A DNA stretch of 64,000 bases from Schistocephalus solidus (taxonomy: Eukaryota > Platyhelminthes > Cestoda > Diphyllobothriidea > Diphyllobothriidae), in the NCBI GenBank assembly GCA_017591395.1, contig WEDG01002018.1, positions 101,001 to 165,000 of the forward strand, read 5' to 3'. The notes beneath the pieces were generated by a model, which was not told the origin of the DNA, made no database searches, and worked only from the letters and a program-made list of their open reading frames with translations. Each line of letters opens with the position of its first letter. Positions within the stretch are counted from its first letter, which is position 1. Made by a program: the position numbers and the translations under genes. Below are positions 54,195 to 63,905 of the stretch, in pieces.

Positions 54195-54840
54195 TCAGCA
54201 AAGAAGTTCGTGGATGGTGGCTGTGGAGACACGCGAGCGGAGGTTGAGGAGTCGGCCGTAGATCCGGTAAGCGATGTGGATCCCGGGGCGTTCTTCACGG
54301 TAGGCGTCCGTTAGCATGGCAGAGAACATGAGACTAAAGAGGGTAGGTGCAAGGACGCAGCCCTGCTTCACTCCGTTGGTCACTGCGAAAACTTCGGATA
54401 CGTTCCGGTGATCCGGTTGGCCTCATAGATTGCTGAACCAGTCTTCACGGATCTTCTCCATGCCGTTTTGGCTGTACTGATTGTTAATCCAAAAGTGACG
54501 CAGCCGCCGGTGAAGAGGTCCATACTCCTTTGCATGTCCTCCTCCTCCTCCGTACCATATGCGTGAAACCCTTGGGACAGCCAAATTTCTGCATGATTTT
54601 CCACAGCCCATCGCGATTTATCGTGTCTAAGGCTCTCGTCAGATCCACCAAGGTAGTGTATAGATGAGTTCGCATCTCCTGGCACTTTTCTTGTAGCTGG
54701 CGGGTGGCAAAGATCAGTTCGGTTGCTCCACGGTGTCGGCGGAAGCCACATTGGCTTTCTGGGAGCAGGCCCTGCTCTAGGTGACTGTTCAGACGATTGA
54801 GAAGGATACGGGTGAAGATCTTCCCGGCGATATTGAGCAA
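54195..54840 (-). pseudogene. LINE reverse transcriptase remnant with internal misplaced patch
   Basis: Minus-strand residues run LPESQCGFRRHRGATELIFA, HLYTTLVDLTRALDTINRDG with the first catalytic aspartate, and KIMQKFGCPKGFTHMV. The frame then enters foreign sequence (54552-54414) before resuming at FAVTNGVKQGCVLAPTLFSL and reaching the active site ELLCADDCALNATTEEEMQR. CADD replaces the more usual FADD. The patch and frameshifts make the gene nonfunctional. Confidence 0.85.
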
Positions 54841-54975
54841 CGAGATGCCTCTGTGATTATCATAGTTGCCGGTTCCCTTTCCGCTTGTAGCGATTGACGA
54901 TGGTCGCGTCCTTGAAATCCTGAGGAACTTGTCCTTGGCGCCACATCTCCTGGAAGAGTGTTGTGAGTTCTGCGA

Positions 54976-55446
54976 TCAGCCGAATCCCACCGTTCTTGTA
55001 GATTTCCGGTGGGATCGCGTCGGATCCCGGTGCTTTACCGTTGGAAATCTGCTGTACAGCTCGGATTGTTTCTGGTAGGAAGGCGGCAGATCCAGGTCAT
55101 TGTTCGTATCCACCTGAGGGAGCCGGTCAATGGCAGCATCGGAGATGGCTGATGAGCAATTGAGGACATTTCTGAAGTGCTCGGCCGAGCGCTTCAGAAT
55201 TTGCGATTTCTCTGTCAGCAGTGTTGTGCTGTCAGAGCTAAGCAGCGGGGCGGACCCCTTGATACATGGGCCGTAGATGGCCTTGATGGCTTTGAAAATG
55301 TTTTTCATTTCATTGCGGTCCGCATACCCCGGGATTTCCTCAGCCTTTCGGATCATCCAGAAATCCTGCATCTCCCGCAGCCGTTGTTGTACAAGGCGCC
55401 GGCATCTGAAGAAGGCTGCTTTGGTGGCGTTAGTCCGTAGGTCCAT
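54976..55446 (-). pseudogene. LINE linker and polymerase entry region
   Basis: The frame contains AAFFRCRRLVQQRLREMQDF, NEMKNIFKAIKAIYGPCIKG and LLTEKSQILKRSAEHFRNVL, then AAIDRLPQVDTNNDLDLPPS. These are the basic linker and the segment before the polymerase fingers. The following motif, expected as GKAPGSDAIPPEIY, appears in another frame near 55040-55000 on the same strand. Confidence 0.8.
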
Positions 55447-55575
55447 GTAGGCTTTTTGTATTCCATTCTTCTCCGCGAGTAAGTTGCTGATGTCGGCGTC
55501 ATTGTCGTCAAACCAGTCCTGGTGTCGACGGTGTGCACGTCCGAGGACTTCGAGGGCAGGAGACTGGATGACATT

Positions 55576-56519
55576 TCACAGTTGGCACCATTGTGCTTCC
55601 ACGTTGCCGTTATTATCTGGAGCATGCAGTTTCTCCAGTTTTTCAGTTATTTGGTTTCTGAAACCAAAACTGTAAGCAGGCAAATTTAACAAAAGAGTAT
55701 TTAACTTACCTGGCGGCCGCTTACCTTTGGGCCTTCGTTTGGGTTGGGATATGATGAGGCGGTGATCTGTCCAACCGTCGGCATCGCGGATTGCCTTGGT
55801 TACCAGCACATCCTGTCGATCTCGCCTCCGGACGAGAGCATAGTCCAGCAGCTGCCAGCGCCGTGACCAATGGTGCATCCACGTGACCTTCTCCTGCGTC
55901 GGAAGGCGGAAAAAGGTGTTGGTCAGCAGGAGACGGTGTTCCCCCACGTGCGCAGAAGAAGGAGGCCGTTATCGTTACAGCTACCGAGACCGTGGGGACC
56001 AAGCACTCCCTGCCAGGCAGCGTGGTCCGTCCCGACGTGGGCGTTGAATTCGCCAAGGACAATTACCTTGTCTGCCTTCGGCACAGTCACCAGCAGGGCG
56101 TGCAGGTCCTCGTATAATTTGTCCTTCACCACATCAGAGCTCGTCATTGGGGGAACGTAGGCGCTGATGATGGTGCCGAACTGGTCTCCCCGAAGAGGCA
56201 GGCGGAGGGTCATCAGGCGATCATTGATGCCCTGCGGCAGACAGGGCAGACGTCCCACGATTTCGTTCCGGATGGCAAAGGCGACACCAGCGTCGCGTCG
56301 CTCTGCCTTTGGCCGGCTGCTCCAGAAGAAGGTGTAGCCGGCACCCACCTCCTCCAGCTGACCCTGCTCAGAGAATCGGGTCTCACTGAGAGCAGCAATG
56401 TCCACATTGTAGCACGCCAGTTCCCGAGCGACTAGCGCCGTCCTCCGTTCCGGCCGGTTACTCCTAGTATTTTCTAAAAGGGAACGAACATTCCAGGCTG
56501 TTAGTGTGAGTGAACTCAC
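55576..56519 (-). pseudogene. LINE apurinic-type endonuclease
   Basis: Frame 56519-55923 has [71 protein letters not shown] and [12 protein letters not shown]. Frame 55947-55576 continues with RWQLLDYALVRRRDR and DADGWTDHRLIISQ. These cover the metal-binding asparagine and glutamate, the GDFNA block (here GEFNA, an Asp-to-Glu change) and the final TDH. One frameshift near 55940 splits the domain. Confidence 0.87.
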
Positions 56520-57089
56520 CCGAGCAGCCTGGAGGGTATGGCGAGGGGGATTGGGACGAGGGGTACTGTTGTTTCTTTGAGTTTTACGACCGCGTGTTTT
56601 GTGATCTGCGAGTCTCGGCCGGCTGCAGAAGACGTGATAACCAGCATTTGTTTAGGGCACCTTTTCTAGCCTCTTCCTCCGCGAGGTGGCAAGCAGTGCT
56701 GTCCCTAAAAAGGGCTGCTCGGACATCCCAGATGGCTGCCGAAATCCACTATGGGTCAGGGTTTGGTTTTAGTGAGAGAACGACCCGAGTTAGCCTCCCG
56801 GTTGCTTTTGCCTCTACCGTAGAACCTTTTGAGAGGGGGGAGGTGGGAAGTTCGGGAGTCAGACATACCGGGTGTGGAGGCACACACAACACCGGAGACC
56901 CTCACCTGGTTTAGCCCACCGGTCGTGACGGTTGCCCGGGGTGTGGCCGCTGGGAAGAACCTAATTTCGAGGAGCCACAGGTGAGAGTTGGGTACCAGTT
57001 AGAAGCGGCCACAGGAGCATTCACCACCTGTACGAAACAAATGGAGCGACCAAATGCTATCTGTGTGGTGCTACCCCTATACCCCCACA

Positions 57090-58016
57090 CACACACGACA
57101 GTTCGACCGTCATAATCCGATGATGTTCACCTGATGCTCCATGGAAGGGTGGTGCAGGGACGGTGACTTGCACGTTAATTAGTTTTAAGTGATAGTAACC
57201 TTGCACTGCAGCTACCGCACTCTCTCCTCCTCGCCCACCTGAACCCAGTGTCATGACAGAGTCAAGAACACCGGAGGCGGTAGAGGGCGCAGGTGGCTGG
57301 CGTGACTGGAGCCGCCCCTAGGCGTACCACCACACCTGGCTCGGATCCCACGGGGTGGGAGTGCCATAAAGGCCACATTAAGAAGGAGTCATTGCGGCCT
57401 GACTCTCAGTCCGCCAGTCAGCTAATCTACACAAAACACACATTGGGCTGACCACGCGGTCCGAGTTATCCCGTCAGTTGGCAACCTTCCAAGCCACGAC
57501 TTTTAGCGCACCGCGATTAGTTTCAAGCGCGTCAGATTGTCTATAGTGAGGAAAATGCGCTAAGCTGTTGACCTCACTCTCTCCCCCACCCCCACAATCA
57601 GACCACCATCCGAGCTAGTCAGTTGTCTGATGTGGGAGTGGGTGCATTGGCTGACGTGTCGGCGTACCCGTCTTCGCGCACCACAGTAGGACCTGGCCCC
57701 CATAACGCACACACCAGGATTCACTAACTCAGGGGATATAGAGGAGCCATCGCCGTCTGATTCCCAGTCCACTGGTTAGCCACTCGACACACACAGCACA
57801 TACACTGAGCCGACGGCGTGGTCTGGTGGAAGCGTCAGATTGGCAGCCTTCCCAGCCACGGTTTCAAGGAACACGGGATATACTCTGGTAAATGGTGATT
57901 TTGAGGGGGTTGTCGATGTATTGGTGTAGGTAGTGTGCGCTGATGTGGCTTAGCCTCTGGTGGTTTACCGCAGGTTGTCGTGGAGGCGCATGTTTCCTAA
58001 TAGGCCTATGCACACA
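57090..58016 (-). mobile_element. Zinc-finger-tailed LINE, 5'-truncated copy in tandem
   Basis: On the minus strand this copy starts inside the last zinc-finger region (58016-57960, ending at the same stop context, CTGCGGTAAACCACCAGAGG) and continues through the 3' UTR to the CGACGGTCGAACTGTCG terminus and a (TG)n tail at about 57102-57090. It lies directly upstream of the full-length copy in the same orientation. Identity to 51700-52600 is very high by eye. Confidence 0.85.
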
Positions 58017-58388
58017 TAGACAGTTCGACCGTCGTAGTCCGACGATGTCCACCGTATGCTCCATGGGAAAGTGGAGCAGGGACGGTGACTTGCGCGTGAT
58101 TTAGTTTAATGTGATAGTAGACTTGCGCTGCATCTACCGCACTCTCTCCTCCTCCCCCACCTGAGCCCGGTGTCAAGACAGAGTCAAGAAGACCGGAGAC
58201 GGGAGAGGACGCAGGTGGCTGGCGCAGCTGGGTCCCCTAAGTCCTAGCTGCCACTAGGCGTGCCACCACACCTCCATGTTCGGCATTTGTTATGGGAGCG
58301 CAACCCTGATAACGCCGGCCGTGCCCTAATGTGGCCCCCGTGTTAGTCCAATGCATCTACCACGTGGCCCGTTTAGGGGGCACACACG
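58017..58388 (-). repeat. LINE 3' end, unit 1 of a 370-bp tandem pair
   Basis: This unit begins with GACAGTTCGACCGTCGTAGT, carries the last 190 bp of the LINE 3' UTR, then a distinct segment including GTTCGGCATTTGTTATGGGA and CTACCACGTGGCCCGTTTAG. The same unit follows at 58389-58755. Confidence 0.85.
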
Positions 58389-58755
58389 ACAGTTCGACCG
58401 TCGTAGTCCGACGATGTCCACCGTATGCTTATGGTAAAGTTGAGCAGGGACGGTGACTTGCGCGTGATTTAGTTTAAAGTGATAGTAGACGTGCGCTGCA
58501 TCTACCGCACTCTCTCCTCCTCCCCCACCTGAGCCCGGTGTCAAGACAGAGTCAAGAAGACCGGAGGCGGGAGAGGACGCAGGTGGCTGGCGCGGCCGGG
58601 TCCCCTAAGTCCTAGCCGCCCCTAGGCGTGCCACCACACCTCTATGTTCGGCATTTGTTATGGGAGCGCAACCCGAATAACGCATACCATGCCCTAATGT
58701 GGCCCCCGTGTTGGTCCAACGCATCTACCACGTGGCCCTTTTAGGGGGCACAGGG
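58389..58755 (-). repeat. LINE 3' end, unit 2 of a 370-bp tandem pair
   Basis: This is nearly identical to 58017-58388. The non-LINE segment (GTTCGGCATTTGTTATGGGA onward) is present in both units, so the whole unit, not just the LINE end, was duplicated. A (CA)n run follows at about 58763-58780. Confidence 0.85.
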
Positions 58756-58780
58756 GGCACACATAGCACACACACACACA

Positions 58781-59748
58781 TAATATATCTTACATCAATT
58801 TTATAGAAAACGTGCACAAAAATATCCTTCCTTATACTCACATCTCCTCATAAGCAATATTTTTTTTAAAAAAAAACGGACAGAGCCAAGGGAAATTCTA
58901 CAGTCCAAGTAGAAAATGCTCCTTTTTGAGGCTTTCACGTGACTGACTATTCGGATTAAAAGAAACCGATACATCTTCATTTCTTACCACCATTTTTGGT
59001 AGGAATTGATTGTATGCCCCGGCTCCCGGCAAGAACCCACGAAAAAATCCACCGTGGGAAATTTTGCGAAGGTTTAGGCTAGGGTAGGATTGGACCTTAG
59101 TTCAGGCTTCCGGTTAAACCTTGGGTTAGGGTTAGTGTTTAGTCTGGGACGAGGGAAAATCTCTCTTGTTCCTGGACTTCAATGTCAGGCCATCATGCTT
59201 ACTTCTGGGGGGGGGACGTTGAGGTGAGCTTTCTGCAGTTTCGATCTGATTTTACATGAAGTAATGACCTTTTGAAATAGTTCTCAGTCAGTACCCAGAG
59301 ATTGGGAACTAATTTCTGAGATTTTATATAGTTATAGTCAATTTTTTTGCACCCATTCGAAATATGGTCAGGTAAATTTGAAATTTCGAAAGACTGGACT
59401 AACGCGGCTGGAGTGTTGAAATATTTGAGTTTTGAAAACAATTCCTACAATCAGACTCTCTTACAATACTCAGTTTTTCCTGAGTGCTGTTTGGCATGCA
59501 AGAGTTCACCATGATTTCTAATGAGAAACGCTGATATTCTCAAAGACTGGCAAAGTGATATTTACCGTCGGTAAACAGAAAAAAACTGACGTTATATAAA
59601 CACGAAGAACCAATTTATAATTATGGCTTATTTAGGCATGAGTTCTGCTTCTTAAATCAAACTACTGCGGACTACTATGATGAAATTCAGTGAAAAGAGC
59701 CTGTAGAGGTCTTAGGTTATGTTGTGGTTCCCCTAGGCAGAAGAACGT
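58781..59748. other. No gene recognised; contains a telomere-like patch
   Basis: A degenerate TTAGGG-like patch lies at about 59070-59140 (GGTTTAGGCTAGGGTAGGAT, TTGGGTTAGGGTTAG). The remainder has short frames without domains. Confidence 0.45.
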
Positions 59749-59990
59749 TACTGACAAAGATGAGACGGGTTAAGATGGCCATTTCTGGCTTATTAGCCGT
59801 CATCAGCCAGTCATATCCGAGCCCAGATTTGCAACACCCGATGACTAATATGACAGAAATGGCCATTCTACTATTCCTTGTCTTCGTTGGTAAGGATCTT
59901 CTGCTAGCCGCTGTGCAGCTGCTGGCCGATACCGAGAATGAGCTCTAAGACGCAACGGGACGAGCGTGTTCCATAAATCAATCGGCAAGC
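59749..59990 (+). repeat. SINE fold-back pair followed by a SINE tail
   Basis: A reversed SINE core (59749-59800, ATGGCCATTTCTGGCTTATT, AGCCGTCATCAGCCA) is followed by a forward core (59849-59895, ACAGAAATGGCCATTCTACT, ATTCCTTGTCTTCGTTGG) and then the tail (GCTGGCCGATACCGAGAATG). The order reversed core, forward core, tail is the same as at 976-1200. Confidence 0.65.
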
Positions 59991-60901
59991 GCCTCAGTAT
60001 CTCTGTAGTTTCTCTTCAAAGTGCCCTCTAGAGCAAGTAGCTAATATGCTGACACCGAGGATTTATGTTTTTCAACTATAAGTGTTAAAAATACTAACAA
60101 TTTGACTACTGTCGCAAGTACTGACACTGTCGGCACAACTTATTTTCATACTGCTGCACTATTGCTTCCACTATCGTGACGAGGAACGCTGGTTGTGGTA
60201 TGATAGAGGAGCCAATCCCGTTTCCCTAGTCTTTGTTGGTAATATTTTTCAGACTGTGCCTTATGTTTTTGTGAGATCTGCCACCAGAAATATTACTCAT
60301 ACTGTAGCAGATATCGCTTCTGCGTAGGTGCCACTACTTTAAAATCCATTTTGAGTGCTACAGCTAGTGCCGTCATCCCTTTTCATATTTTAAAAGGATC
60401 ACTTTTATAACACTTAGGCACACCACCACCACCACTTCGACTACCACCATTACCAAGTGATCTTAAATAAATTCAAATGCTCTATAGAAAGAAAATATGT
60501 AGTCAGAAACCTTGCCAGTCTTGACGTCCTTTAATACCTGGCTGTCGCTTTATAGTGCAGTGCTGGGCAACTGACTTCATCAACTCTCATGAGGATAATT
60601 TCGATTCGGCATCCATTTCGATGAGGGTTTGGCTCGTCTTGACCCTGTTTCCGACTGTCATCGGCTTAGACGCAGAACAGCATGACTGCCAGGGAACCAT
60701 GTCACGGGTTCATTACATCACTGACGTTAATAAATCCGTCTGACTTCTGCTCGGTTACCTAATCACCTTAACCGGACGGCTTCTTCATCCAAAGTTAAAA
60801 AACTGACCGTTTTCAAAGACCATTTTTGCATTCGTTGAGGTTAGGAATACTAATAAACTGTGGGGCAGGTGAAAATCAGGGACAAATTGAAGTTAGGGGA
60901 T
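59991..60901. other. No gene recognised; 3' flank of zinc-finger gene 2
   Basis: A short SINE-like core piece lies near 60205-60240 (CCAATCCCGTTTCCCTAGTC, TTTGTTGG), and a (CAC)n microsatellite at about 60420-60455. No coding feature is recognised. Confidence 0.45.
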
Positions 60902-62023
60902 TTATCTGTGTGTGGCTTTTACTTCTTTGCCTTCTTCATCTTCCTTCTCCTTCTTATCCTTCTCCTGATGCTCCACCCAGTCACGGTAGTGGACGCGACG
61001 ATGTCCACTCAGGTTGCTACGGCAACGGAAGGACTTTCCGCATCCTGGGTGCTTGCAGACGTAGGGTCTCTTGCCCAGATGCACGTTCATGTGATCTGTC
61101 AGACTCGAGGCCTTGAGGAAGGTCTTGTTGCAGCCCTGGAAGGAACAGGGGAAGATACGACGCATGTGACGAGCCACATGCACCTTCTTATGATTCAGGA
61201 GGCTAGACTGTCTCGCGAAGGAGAGAAGACAACCCGGATGGTTACACTTGAAGGGTTTTTCACCCGTGTGAACCCGATAGTGGTTGATCAGATGGTACTG
61301 GTATGGAAAGGCCTTGGTGCAGCCGGGGAAGCAGCATTTGAATCGTACTTGGTGCTCCTCTGGTGCCAGTCGTCTGGTTTTGGTGGTAGTACGCCGCGGC
61401 AGAGATAGATCCTCTGCTTCGGTCTGGGGATAATTAACACAATTAACACCGGACAGATATAAAAATGGGTTCCAGAGTCTGCTATACCCTGAGGGCGGGG
61501 TCAACTGGCTGAAGGGGTCGAGGCGCGGATAGTTGGGAGCGGAGGGATCCATGGGCTTGAAGTGAGCTTCTTGGGAAGGGAAGGAACTCGGAGTACTGGT
61601 TAGATTCAGTATAGCCTCCTGCTGATCCTCACTCGTAACTGTCTCCTCTTTTTCTGTTTTTAACTGAAGCTGCCCCTGCGGTCGCTGTTGCTGTTCTCTC
61701 GTAGATGCTGTCACGGGTAGAGTCGGGACTGCAAGCCTGAAAAATTCAGATGCCAGCTGGGCGAAAGCTGTCGCCACTGCTGACTGGACGAGTGCAGCTG
61801 CAAGAAAGGGGAAGCGCACAGTGGAAATCTGAAGGCAAATATCTTCCCCTTCCTCTTTTCCCTTCTCAGCGATATCGATGGCCTTCGTAGCCTCGCCGTC
61901 CGACTCCGTTTTCCTGTCCCACTTGCATTTTTCGGCGCGCAGAATAATTGACTTTGGACGTCGCGCCGACTGTCGGCTGTTCAAATTATCGATCCGTAGA
62001 GCATGTGCGTCGCCTGTCTGCAT
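60902..62023 (-). CDS. C2H2 zinc-finger transcription factor (paralogue 2)
   Basis: A nuclear DNA-binding regulator of 373 residues is predicted. The ATG at 62023 is the first after an in-frame TGA. Four C-X4-C-X12-H-X3-H fingers lie at residues 230-252, 260-282, 293-315 and 323-345. Finger 4 (KSFRCRSNLSGHRRVH) is almost the same as in the gene at 44444-45481, and the odd linker between fingers 2 and 3 (HVARHMRRIFPC) matches HLDREMRRKFIC there. The N-terminal TVRFPFLAAALVQSAVATAF (68-87) corresponds to KVRYFLLAAGVMHSAMAAIF. Between 100 and 225 the protein is Gln/Ser/Pro-rich and differs strongly from its paralogue; EDLSLPR (204-210) may be a weak corepressor-type motif. The tail (345-373) is Lys/Glu-rich. 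No intron is needed. The orthologue is not recognised. Confidence 0.9.
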   Translation of the reverse strand: MQTGDAHALRIDNLNSRQSARRPKSIILRAEKCKWDRKTESDGEATKAIDIAEKGKEEGEDICLQISTVRFPFLAAALVQSAVATAFAQLASEFFRLAVPTLPVTASTREQQQRPQGQLQLKTEKEETVTSEDQQEAILNLTSTPSSFPSQEAHFKPMDPSAPNYPRLDPFSQLTPPSGYSRLWNPFLYLSGVNCVNYPQTEAEDLSLPRRTTTKTRRLAPEEHQVRFKCCFPGCTKAFPYQYHLINHYRVHTGEKPFKCNHPGCLLSFARQSSLLNHKKVHVARHMRRIFPCSFQGCNKTFLKASSLTDHMNVHLGKRPYVCKHPGCGKSFRCRSNLSGHRRVHYRDWVEHQEKDKKEKEDEEGKEVKATHR

Positions 62024-63284
62024 CCCAGACAGAAGGTTAGCGAAAGGATAACAACGTTGGAGCCATCACGCAGGCAACATCAGGGAACAGTTGGCTTGAC
62101 TTTACTAAGGGCGAGTATCCTCACCACACTTTTAACGTGGCTGGAGTCCCCCAATTGAGACTAGGGCGCCTGGAAGGCCGTCATGAAAAGTCGAGGATGC
62201 GTGAACGGTCGCCGGAGTTGTCAACATCTTAGTAATTGCACGGAACAGCACGAGCCATGGCTGTGTAGAAAGTCGGGTCCTGGCTCCCTCAAGTTTGCCT
62301 GTCTAACCAATACGTTAGCAGGGACAGCGAAAGAGAACCTAAAACAAGATGGGAACATTGCTAGTATTTCCTAGCTACTCCATCCTTTCCGCTAGAAGAA
62401 GCACTTTGGAGAGACAGACAGTAAGACAACTATTCGCAGCACTTGCTTCGCCTGGCCCTTTTCCAAGATCGTACTGGGTTCCAATATCCAGAAAACCGAA
62501 CGGAAAATGTTCTGTCTTAGAACTTTATGTAAAGATGTTAGGCCACAACCAGAAAGTGCCCTTGGTTGCAGATAAATAAGGTAGGTGGCATATCACCGGA
62601 CATGCTAACCGAGGTTAGGAAGTTCATTTTCGATTGGGAAGGCTTACCGAGGAGTGGTTGTGTGAGTAATTGCTGCGCAATACAATTTCAGGATTTAACA
62701 GTCACGTGAGAATGCCGGCATCTGACTTCGCTTCCTTCCAACCACACGTTGGGTAAAAATGACTATGATGACCATTCAAAGGTAAATATATTTTATGAGA
62801 AGTAACGGGCTTAAAACGTCTTTCTTTTGCACAGTTGGTAGCATATAACGTCTTCTTTATAATTTGTGCTCTAAGAGACGCCATTTTATGGGGTTTAAAG
62901 AAGGCTGTAATTATAAGCCTTCTAAAACAATAACATCTCCACTGAAATAGCATCGTATCTATTCGTTTTGTTACTTTTTCCGCATTGCAGCATTTCACGA
63001 GCCCTATAGAAATATCCTTAAAGCTTTGCGAACAATATGATGTTCCTTCCCTGTAAAGCATTCAGTTTGTAGTTTCATAACCATAAAGATGAATGCAGTG
63101 ACAGGACAGGTTCCAAAAAAATCTTGGTAGGGATGCCTTGTATGGCCACCTAACCAGGACACGGGAAAAGGGACCGCCCCGCCAGCTTAAAATAGGTGGC
63201 TTTCAGGTAAATTCCAGGAAGGTTAAATATACCCGTGTATTAACGCTAACAATATCCCTCACATTAAGCTAAACTGCAACCTTG
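62024..63284. other. Upstream region of zinc-finger gene 2; no gene recognised
   Basis: The promoter of the minus-strand zinc-finger gene should lie at its left end. Several short frames on both strands have no domain. No TATA box or CpG-like cluster stands out. Confidence 0.4.
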
Positions 63285-63450
63285 ATCTTAAGCCTAGCCC
63301 TACCTAAAGCTAAACCCTATAGTTAACAAGATAATGACCGTAACTCTTAGCCTACTCATGCCACTAACCCCAACTCTGACCCTAACTCAACCTTAAACCT
63401 AACGTTAAACTTAACCCTAACTCTCACCTTAATCCTAACCATTATTTCCC
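63285..63450. repeat. Degenerate interstitial telomere-like repeat
   Basis: About 165 bp of imperfect CCTAA/CTTAAC-type units, including AACTCTGACCCTAACTCAAC, CTTAAACCTAACGTTAAAC and CTTAACCCTAACTC. The common unit resembles CCCTAA, the complement of the TTAGGG telomere repeat used by many animals including flatworms. Confidence 0.7.
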
Positions 63451-63599
63451 GGACTTTGACACAAAACCAGATGTATTGTTTCCTATTCACGTGGCCTGTT
63501 TAGGTGGCTGTACAAGGTATCCTTACGGAAATCTTATTCAAATTGGAAGCTACCATCTCTCTGAGCAAAAGAATTCCATAAAAGCAAATTCGCTTCAAA

Positions 63600-63905
63600 C
63601 TGAGCACAAAAAGACAGTTTGTGCATATTTTCGATATATATATACCGTGTCAACTGTCTAGACTGCCCGGCCAACTACTGCGGCATGACCGACAAACGAC
63701 TGAGTACGCGCATGCACGAGCACACTATGGCCGTAAGGCGAAAGGATATTCGATCACACGTCGCCATGCATTGTCTAGAAAAACAACCACCGGTTCGATT
63801 TTTGACGGAGCTCAAAGTGCTCGGCCGAGCCGAAAACAGACTGGCGAGGGAAGTCATCGAAAGCTTGGCAGTCAGACGCCAACTCTATCAACCGCAGCAT
63901 TGACC
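63600..63905 (+). pseudogene. Penelope-like GIY-YIG endonuclease fragment
   Basis: The plus-strand frame 63619-63903 reads YRVNCLDCPANYCGMTDKRL, STRMHEHTMAVRRKDIRSH, VAMHCLEKQPPVRF and ENRLAREVIESLAVRRQ. This is the complete C-terminal nuclease region of a PLE, with ANYCGMT at the YIGxT position and RMHEH at the conserved arginine. A short ATATATATA run lies just before it (about 63634-63645) and breaks the upstream frame. No reverse transcriptase is attached. Confidence 0.8.

Larger units (their letters stand above)
51700..56950 (-). mobile_element. Zinc-finger-tailed RTE-like LINE, near full length, decayed
   Basis: Read on the minus strand: endonuclease (56519-55576), linker and polymerase entry (55446-54976), reverse transcriptase (54840-54195), C-terminal domain (54036-53512), a C2H2 zinc-finger array (about 53400-52575), then a roughly 800-bp 3' UTR (52574-51700) ending in CGACGGTTGAACTGACGG-like sequence. 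The ORF would be about 1,300 codons but has frameshifts and stops, and a patch of misplaced sequence sits in the palm (54414-54552). Truncated copies with the same 3' end lie at 33330-34280, 39085-39770, 42838-43445 and 57090-58755. The endonuclease and palm fit RTE/BovB-like elements. The zinc-finger tail is unusual for that group. Confidence 0.88.

Noticed and set aside
60826..61408. Plus-strand frames of 96 and 182 codons
   Set aside because: They are antisense to the C-terminal zinc fingers of paralogue 2.
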